This document shows positions 58,716-64,000 of a DNA stretch of 64,000 bases, one piece after another. The notes under the pieces are model-generated. The model had not been told where the DNA came from and made no database searches. It was given only the letters and a program-made list of their open reading frames with translations. The stretch lies in assembly GCA_947495165.1 (NCBI GenBank), contig CANLXM010000002.1, forward strand, positions 1 to 64,000, read 5' to 3'. Numbering within the stretch: position 1 is the stretch's first letter; every line of letters begins with the position of its first letter. The stretch is from an uncultured Cellulomonadaceae bacterium. GTDB lineage: Bacteria; Actinomycetota; Actinomycetes; Actinomycetales; Cellulomonadaceae. Both the position numbers and the translations under genes were made by a program.

Positions 58716-58931
58716 CTAGTTGGCGGCCTTCTTGCCGTAGCGGGCCTCGAAGCGGGCCACACGGCCACCGGTGTCGAGGATCTTCTGCTTGCCCGTGTAG
58801 AACGGGTGGCACGCGCTGCACACGTCGGCCCGGATCTCGCCGGACGTCTGGGTGGAACGGGTCTCGAACGTGTTGCCACAGGTGCACACGACCGTGGTGG
58901 TCACGTACTCCGGGTGGATGTCCTTCTTCAT
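58716..58931 (-). CDS. rpmE: 50S ribosomal protein L31 (zinc-binding form)
   Basis: A 71-residue ribosomal protein. Zinc ligands are C16 and C18 in CTCGNTF, and C38 and C41 in [13 protein letters not shown]; this is the C+ type. Start ATG 58931 with AAGGAG just upstream; the longer frame is spurious. Zinc-starvation paralogues (C-) are not seen in the window. Confidence 0.97.
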   Translation of the reverse strand: MKKDIHPEYVTTTVVCTCGNTFETRSTQTSGEIRADVCSACHPFYTGKQKILDTGGRVARFEARYGKKAAN

Positions 58932-59061
58932 GGGATCTCCTTGGGGTTCTGCGTCCGGGTCGAGCACGGTCGGGTGCCCGTGAACCGGATGCCAGCCTGA
59001 AACTTTAACACGCAGGGACGCCGCGTGACTGTGACGTCGGTGACGCCGGTGACGCCGACGC

Positions 59062-61338
59062 TCAGACGGTCTTGCCGACGTTCTCGTCCTCGGGCGAGTT
59101 CGTCGGCGTGGTCTTCTGGACCTGCAGCAGGAACTCGACGTTGGACTTGGTCGCCTTGATCTTGCCCAGCAGCAGCTCGATCGCCTGCTGCTGGTCGAGG
59201 CCGCTCAGGACGCGCCGGAGCTTCCACACGATCTTGAGCTCGTCGCCACCCATGAGGATCTCCTCGCGGCGCGTGCCCGAGGCGTTGACGTCGACGGCCG
59301 GGAAGATCCGCTTGTCCGCGAGCGAGCGCGACAGGCGCAGCTCCATGTTCCCGGTGCCCTTGAACTCCTCGAAGATGACCTCGTCCATCTTCGAGCCGGT
59401 CTCCACGAGCGCGGAGGCCAAGATCGTCAGGGACCCGCCGTCCTCGATGTTGCGCGCGGCCCCGAAGAACTTCTTCGGCGGGTAGAGCGCCGAGGCGTCC
59501 ACGCCTCCGGACAGGATCCGGCCCGACGCCGGGGCGGCCAGGTTGTAGGCGCGCGACAGCCGGGTCAGGGAGTCCAGGAGGACGACGACGTCCTGGCCCA
59601 TCTCGACCAGGCGCTTGGCCCGCTCGATCGCGAGCTCGGCGACGATCGTGTGGTCGGACGCGGGTCGGTCGAAGGTCGAGGCGATGACCTCGCCCTGCAC
59701 CGTCCGCTCCATGTCCGTGACCTCCTCGGGACGCTCGTCCACGAGGACGACCATGAGGTGCACCTCGGGGTTGTTCACGGCGATCGAGTTGGCGATCTGC
59801 TGCATGATGATCGTCTTGCCGGCCTTCGGGGGCGCGACGATCAACCCGCGCTGCCCCTTGCCGATGGGCGCGACGATGTCGATCACGCGCGGGGTGAGCT
59901 TGGTGGCGGCCGAGTTCTCGAGCCGCAGGCGGTCCTGCGGGTACAGCGGCGTGAGCTTGGAGAACTCCGGGCGGCTCGCGGCCTCGGCCGGCTCCATGCC
60001 GTTGATCGAGTCCAGGCGGACGAGCGCGTTGTACTTGTCGCGCGCACGCGCCCCCTGCGGCTCGCCGTCGCGGGGCGCCTTGACCGCGCCGGCCACCGCG
60101 TCGCCGCGCCGCAGGTGGTACTTCTTCACCTGGCTCATCGAGACGTAGACGTCGCTCGGGCCCGGGAGGTAGCCCGTCGTGCGCACGAACGCGTAGCTGT
60201 CGTGCAGGTCGAGGATCCCCGCCACGGGAACCAGGACGTCGTCCTCGGTCACCTCGAGGTCGTCGTAGGCGTCCGCGGAGCGGCCGCGGCTGCGCTTCGT
60301 GCCGCGGTCGCGGTAGCGGTCGCGACCCCGGCGTCGGCGGCCGCCGCGCTCGTCGTCGTCGGCGTCGGGGCCGTCACCGCGGCCCGCGTCGTCGCGGTCG
60401 TCGGTGCGGGCGCTGTCCCCCCGACGGTTCTCGTCGCGCTGGCGGCGGCTGTCGCTGCGGTCGTCCTCCGCCTCCTCGCGCTGCGCTCGGGGCTCGTCCT
60501 GGCCGTCCGGGCGGCGGCGCGTCGTGCGCTCGCCGCGCTCGTTGCGGTCGGCACGCTCGGCGCGCTCGTTCCGCTCGTTCCGCTCGGCGCGATCGGCGCG
60601 CTCGTTCCGGTCGCCGCGCTCGTTCCGGTCACCGCGCTCGTTCCGGTCACCGCGCTCGTTCCGGTCACCGCGCTCGAGGCCGCGCTCGATCGATGCGAGA
60701 TCCGCGGCCACGGCGGCACGTGAGTCCCGCCCGCGCCGCGCGTCACCGGCCTCCGGCTCGGCCTGCGCGTCGCTCGCGTCGCGCTCGCCCCGCTCGGTCC
60801 GGGCGCTGCGCGCGGCGAGCCGCGCCTCGGCACGCTGGCGGGCGGCCTCCTCGCGTGCCCGCGCCGCCTCGTCGGCGGCCTCGGCCGTCTGCGCGGGCCG
60901 ACCAGCCGGAGCCTGCGCGCGACGCTGCGAGCGTCGCGCCGGCGGAGCGTCGGACGTGGCACTGCTCGTCGCCGCGGCGGCGTCCTGCTCGCCAGCCGGG
61001 CGCGGCTCGTGGGCGGAGCGAGCCTGGCCCGCACCGTCCTTGCCCGCGTCGCCCGCGGGAGCCGACTGCTCGGTCGCAGCAGACGCCTCCGGCTCAGCTC
61101 CCGCGCGCTGGCGGGTGCGCGCGCGCTTGGTGGTCACGGAGCTGTCCTGCACCGGGGCGTCGTCGCCCTGGGGGCGCCCTGCGGATCGTGCGGCCGTGAT
61201 GGCCTCGACCAGATCGCCCTTGCGCATCTTGGACGTGCCCTTGACCCCGAGCGAGCCGGCGAGCTGCTGGAGCTCGGGCAGCCGCATCGCAGAGATCGCG
61301 CCGCCGTGGGCTGCCGACGCGTCGATGGTGTCAGTCAC
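59062..61338 (-). CDS. rho: transcription termination factor Rho
   Basis: Hexameric RNA helicase that ends transcripts. The 758-residue protein has an N-terminal LEM-like domain (about 16-50, [13 protein letters not shown]), a long disordered insert of about 300 residues (55-355) rich in Arg, Asp, Glu and Ala, with RNERGD repeats (about 225-270), then the cold-shock RNA-binding domain (about 365-420) and the ATPase with Walker A PPKAGKT (503-509). The GTG start at 61338 gives [12 protein letters not shown]. Actinobacterial Rho proteins are known for long inserts that add RNA binding and can condense. A 237-bp leader precedes it. Confidence 0.95.
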   Translation of the reverse strand: MTDTIDASAAHGGAISAMRLPELQQLAGSLGVKGTSKMRKGDLVEAITAARSAGRPQGDDAPVQDSSVTTKRARTRQRAGAEPEASAATEQSAPAGDAGKDGAGQARSAHEPRPAGEQDAAAATSSATSDAPPARRSQRRAQAPAGRPAQTAEAADEAARAREEAARQRAEARLAARSARTERGERDASDAQAEPEAGDARRGRDSRAAVAADLASIERGLERGDRNERGDRNERGDRNERGDRNERADRAERNERNERAERADRNERGERTTRRRPDGQDEPRAQREEAEDDRSDSRRQRDENRRGDSARTDDRDDAGRGDGPDADDDERGGRRRRGRDRYRDRGTKRSRGRSADAYDDLEVTEDDVLVPVAGILDLHDSYAFVRTTGYLPGPSDVYVSMSQVKKYHLRRGDAVAGAVKAPRDGEPQGARARDKYNALVRLDSINGMEPAEAASRPEFSKLTPLYPQDRLRLENSAATKLTPRVIDIVAPIGKGQRGLIVAPPKAGKTIIMQQIANSIAVNNPEVHLMVVLVDERPEEVTDMERTVQGEVIASTFDRPASDHTIVAELAIERAKRLVEMGQDVVVLLDSLTRLSRAYNLAAPASGRILSGGVDASALYPPKKFFGAARNIEDGGSLTILASALVETGSKMDEVIFEEFKGTGNMELRLSRSLADKRIFPAVDVNASGTRREEILMGGDELKIVWKLRRVLSGLDQQQAIELLLGKIKATKSNVEFLLQVQKTTPTNSPEDENVGKTV
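60599..60670. repeat. four tandem 18-bp repeats in rho
   Basis: The unit CGCTCGTTCCGGTCACCG (first copy differs by one base) repeats at 60599, 60617, 60635 and 60653. It encodes six residues (RNERGD on the minus strand). Tandem exact copies suggest recent slippage and likely length variation between strains. Confidence 0.9.
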
Positions 61339-61575
61339 GTGAGGACCTTTCCTCTTCTGTGCGCGCCCTGCCTCGATGGTGTCGCCGCACACGGGTCGTT
61401 GACGTCCGCGCTCTGATGGAGCGGATCGTGACCAGGCCGGTCGCCGCGCCACGCCGCGCGCATGCCGCACGGCTGGAGTGTGGGTGGACCAGATCGACCT
61501 GGGTGCGCTCCCCGGGCCGCCGACGGAGGCGTCAGCGCCTGCACGCGCGATGGTGCGGGGAGGTCAGCGGACACT

Positions 61576-62511
61576 CTACCACCGCGCCCCCAGCCGCTCG
61601 GCGCGCACACCGACGGTGTCGATCCCTGGCCGCCACAGGCGCCAGGCCTCGCCGCGAGCCCGCAGCGCCGTGTCGAGCGCGACGCGGGAGGCGCCCTGGT
61701 CGCTCGCCCGCGCCAGGACGAGCACGGTGGGCCCAGCGCCGGAGACGACGGCGGGCAGGCCTGCCGCGCGCAGCTCCTCCACGAGGTCGGCCGTCGCCGG
61801 CATGACCCCAGACCGGTATCCCTGGTGGAGCCGGTCCTCGGTCGCGTCGAACAGCAGCTCCGGTGCCCGCGAGAGCGCCTCGACGAGCAGCGCGGCACGC
61901 CCGGCGTTGAACGCCGCGTCCCCGTGCGGCACCTGGTCAGGCAGCACGCCGCGGGCCCGAGACGTCGCGAGCCGCTCGTGCGGCACCAGCACCCACGGCT
62001 CGACGTCGTCGTGCACCTCGAACCGGCGGGCGCGCACGCCGTCGGGAGTGAGCCAGGAGACCGTCGCCCCGCCCAGCACCGCCGGCGCGGCGTTGTCGGG
62101 GTGCCCTTCGAACTCGGTGGCCAGCGCGAGCACGAGGTCGTCGTCGAGCGCCTCCGGGTCGGCGATCAGCGCCCGCGCGGCCGCGATGCCCGCGACCACG
62201 GCGCCGGCGGACGATCCCAGCCCGCGCCCGTGCGGGATGCGGTTGTCGCACAGCAGGTGCAGGCCGGTCTGCGGCGCGCCGACGACGTCGATCGCCGCGC
62301 GCAGCGCACGCACCACGAGGTGGTCCTCGCCGTCGGGCACCTCACCGGCACCCTCGCCCTCGACCTCGACGCGCGCTCCGGGCGACCCGAGCGCCCGCAC
62401 CTCGATCGTGTCGTACCGGCCCAGGGCGAGCCCGAGCGCGTCGAACCCGGGACCGAGGTTCGCGCTCGTCGCCGGGACCGCGACCCGCACGTGGTCGGTG
62501 CCGAGGCGCAC
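61576..62511 (-). CDS. thrB: homoserine kinase
   Basis: GHMP kinase that makes O-phosphohomoserine. The 311-residue protein carries VAVPATSANLGPGFDALGLAL (10-30) and the ATP loop PHGRGLGSSAGAVVAG (about 94-109), and near the C-terminus VVSGAGPTVLVLA. GTG start 3 bp after the thrC stop. Last gene of hom-thrC-thrB. Length and motifs normal. Confidence 0.96.
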   Translation of the reverse strand: MRLGTDHVRVAVPATSANLGPGFDALGLALGRYDTIEVRALGSPGARVEVEGEGAGEVPDGEDHLVVRALRAAIDVVGAPQTGLHLLCDNRIPHGRGLGSSAGAVVAGIAAARALIADPEALDDDLVLALATEFEGHPDNAAPAVLGGATVSWLTPDGVRARRFEVHDDVEPWVLVPHERLATSRARGVLPDQVPHGDAAFNAGRAALLVEALSRAPELLFDATEDRLHQGYRSGVMPATADLVEELRAAGLPAVVSGAGPTVLVLARASDQGASRVALDTALRARGEAWRLWRPGIDTVGVRAERLGARW

Positions 62512-62514
62512 GGC

Positions 62515-63585
62515 TCAGTCCAGCCCGAGGGCAGCGGCGATCGACATGACATCGGCGCTCACGCGCTGGGGGACGACGTCGTCGCCGTCCGCGGTGCGCA
62601 GGGCCCACGCCGGGTCCTTGAGACCGTGACCGGTGACGGTGACCACGATCCGGGCGCCCGCGGGCACCTCGCCGCGCTCGGCGCGCTGCAGCAGCCCCGC
62701 GACGCCGGCGGCGGACGCGGGCTCGACGAAGACGCCGACCTCGGCCGAGAGCAGGCGGTGCGCCGCCAGGATCTGGTCGTCGGTGACGGACTGGATCACG
62801 CCCCCGGAGGTGTCGCGGGCCTCGACGGCCTGCTCCCACGAGGCGGGGTTGCCGATCCGGATGGCCGTCGCGATGGTCTCCGGCTCGGTGACCGGGTGGC
62901 CGAGCACGATCGGGGCGGCACCCGCGGCCTGGAAGCCCCACATCTGCGGCAGGTGCGTGGTGCGTCCCGCTGCCGCGTACTCGCGGTAGCCCTTCCAGTA
63001 GGCCGTGATGTTGCCCGCGTTGCCGACGGGCAGGGCGTGGATGTCGGGGGCGTCACCGAGCACGTCGACGACCTCGAACGACGCGGTCTTCTGTCCCTCG
63101 ATGCGGTCCGGGTTGACGGAGTTCACCAGCTCGACCGGGTAGACCTCGGCGAGCTTGCGGGCGGCGATCAGGCAGTCGTCGAAGTTCCCGTCGACCTGGA
63201 GCAGCCGCGCGCCGTGCGCGATCGCCTGGCTGAGCTTGCCCATCGCGATCTTGCCGTCGGGCACCAGGACCGCGCAGACCATGCCGGCGGCCGTCGCGTA
63301 CGCCGCGGCCGACGCCGACGTGTTGCCGGTCGAGGCGCAGACGACGGCCTCCGCCCCGCGCGCGGCGGCGGCGGAGATCGCCGTGGTCATGCCCCGGTCC
63401 TTGAAGGATCCGGTGGGGTTCATCCCCTCGACCTTGACGTAGACGTCTGCACCGGTGAGCCGGGAGAGCGCCGGAGCGGGGACCAGCGGGGTCCCACCCT
63501 CCCCCAGCGTGACGACGTGCGTCTGCACGTGCGCCGGGAGGTGCTCGGCGTACTCGCGGATGATTCCCTGCCACACGTGGGCCAT
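62515..63585 (-). CDS. thrC: threonine synthase
   Basis: PLP enzyme converting O-phosphohomoserine to threonine. The 356-residue protein has the PLP lysine in [11 protein letters not shown] (about 56-66), [15 protein letters not shown], and [15 protein letters not shown]. It is the short bacterial class. The ATG overlaps the hom stop (TGATG), so it is coupled to homoserine dehydrogenase. Confidence 0.96.
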   Translation of the reverse strand: MAHVWQGIIREYAEHLPAHVQTHVVTLGEGGTPLVPAPALSRLTGADVYVKVEGMNPTGSFKDRGMTTAISAAAARGAEAVVCASTGNTSASAAAYATAAGMVCAVLVPDGKIAMGKLSQAIAHGARLLQVDGNFDDCLIAARKLAEVYPVELVNSVNPDRIEGQKTASFEVVDVLGDAPDIHALPVGNAGNITAYWKGYREYAAAGRTTHLPQMWGFQAAGAAPIVLGHPVTEPETIATAIRIGNPASWEQAVEARDTSGGVIQSVTDDQILAAHRLLSAEVGVFVEPASAAGVAGLLQRAERGEVPAGARIVVTVTGHGLKDPAWALRTADGDDVVPQRVSADVMSIAAALGLD

Positions 63586-64000
63586 CAGGCTCCCTCAGCT
63601 CTCAGGACGGAGATGACTTGCTCGACCGGCTCGAGGTCCGCGATCGCACGGACCGTGGCCGCGAGCGCGGACTCCGGCGCGCGGTGCGTCGTGATCAGCA
63701 GCTCGGTCGCGCCGTCGGCGGCCGCGGGCTGGCGCACCGCCTCGATCGACACCCCGTGCGCGGCGACGGCCTGCGCGACCTGCGCGAGCACGCCAGGGCG
63801 GTCCGCGACCGCGACGCGCACCTGGTAGCGGGTGACCGCCGAGTCTGCGGGCGCGAGCGGGAGGTCGGCGTACCAGGACTCGACCGGGCCCTTGCCCCCG
63901 AGCACACGGTGCCGGGCGGCAGACACGACGTCGCCGAGCACCGCCGACGCCGTCGGGGCTCCCCCGGCGCCCTGCCCGTAGAACATGAGCGCGCCGGCGG
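63585..64000 (-). CDS. hom: homoserine dehydrogenase, C-terminal part (cut by window end)
   Basis: Only the last 137 or so residues are inside the window; the frame is open to 64000. [24 protein letters not shown] is the end of the catalytic domain. [34 protein letters not shown] begins the C-terminal ACT domain that mediates threonine feedback. Identity is supported by the downstream thrC and thrB. The start lies outside. Confidence 0.93.
   Translation of the reverse strand, partial: AGALMFYGQGAGGAPTASAVLGDVVSAARHRVLGGKGPVESWYADLPLAPADSAVTRYQVRVAVADRPGVLAQVAQAVAAHGVSIEAVRQPAAADGATELLITTHRAPESALAATVRAIADLEPVEQVISVLRAEGA

Noticed and set aside
60510..60680. CRISPR array
   Set aside because: The direct repeats are contiguous 18-mers in frame within rho, without spacers.

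Overview
The window is a contiguous stretch of a very GC-rich actinobacterial chromosome. Gene content and order point to Micrococcales, most likely Cellulomonas or a close relative. Reasons: the GlgE glycogen/trehalose cluster; a class Ib nrdHIEF operon; nucS (the actinobacterial mismatch endonuclease); a DUF2550 gene behind atpC; a Rho with a long Arg/Asp-rich insert; and the order etfB-etfA-cysteine desulfurase-mnmA-metE-like-ligA, which is also seen in mycobacteria. A saccharide-uptake locus with GH20, GH3, GH1 and CE7 enzymes fits a polysaccharide degrader. No mobile element, CRISPR array, rRNA or tRNA gene was recognised. The species call is inference.

Layout, left to right. 1-295: no gene, with a possible leftward promoter. 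296-10018: ligA (-), an S9A prolyl oligopeptidase (+), and the leftward operon etfB-etfA-cysteine desulfurase-mnmA-metE-like with near-zero spacing. 10188-21144 (+): glgX, an unknown membrane protein, then glgE-treS-maltokinase overlapping by 4 bases, then glgB. Trehalose becomes maltose (TreS), then maltose-1-phosphate (maltokinase), then linear alpha-glucan (GlgE), which GlgB branches and GlgX debranches. 21220-24435 (-): a two-TM protein, a lipoprotein and a thioredoxin/TPR protein. 24582-27131 (+): a 708-residue DivIVA-type coiled-coil protein with 23 consecutive 11-residue repeats, and a small unknown protein. 27128-29092 (-): two alpha/beta hydrolases and a small Cys/His protein. 29195-30187 (+): an FKBP lipoprotein. 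30274-34143 (-): nrdF, nrdE, nrdI and nrdH behind two NrdR boxes and a cluster of DnaA-box-like sequences.

34677-46841: a CE7 esterase (+), then on the minus strand nucS, GH3, a family-5 solute-binding lipoprotein, two permeases, two ATPases, GH20 and GH1. The block from the binding protein to GH20 is tightly coupled, and its promoter carries a perfect 19-bp inverted repeat between the -35 and -10. I read it as uptake and intracellular cleavage of N-acetylglucosamine-containing oligosaccharides.

46864-64000 (all -): hom (cut by the window end)-thrC-thrB, rho, rpmE, prfA-prmC-sua5-wecA-like-atpI-atpBEFHAGDC, and DUF2550. Starts are often GTG, and atpB may start at CTG. The points most worth following are the combined NrdR/DnaA-box region before nrdH, the hendecad coiled-coil protein with its divergent membrane operon, the in-promoter operator of the sugar operon, and the possible CUG start of atpB.
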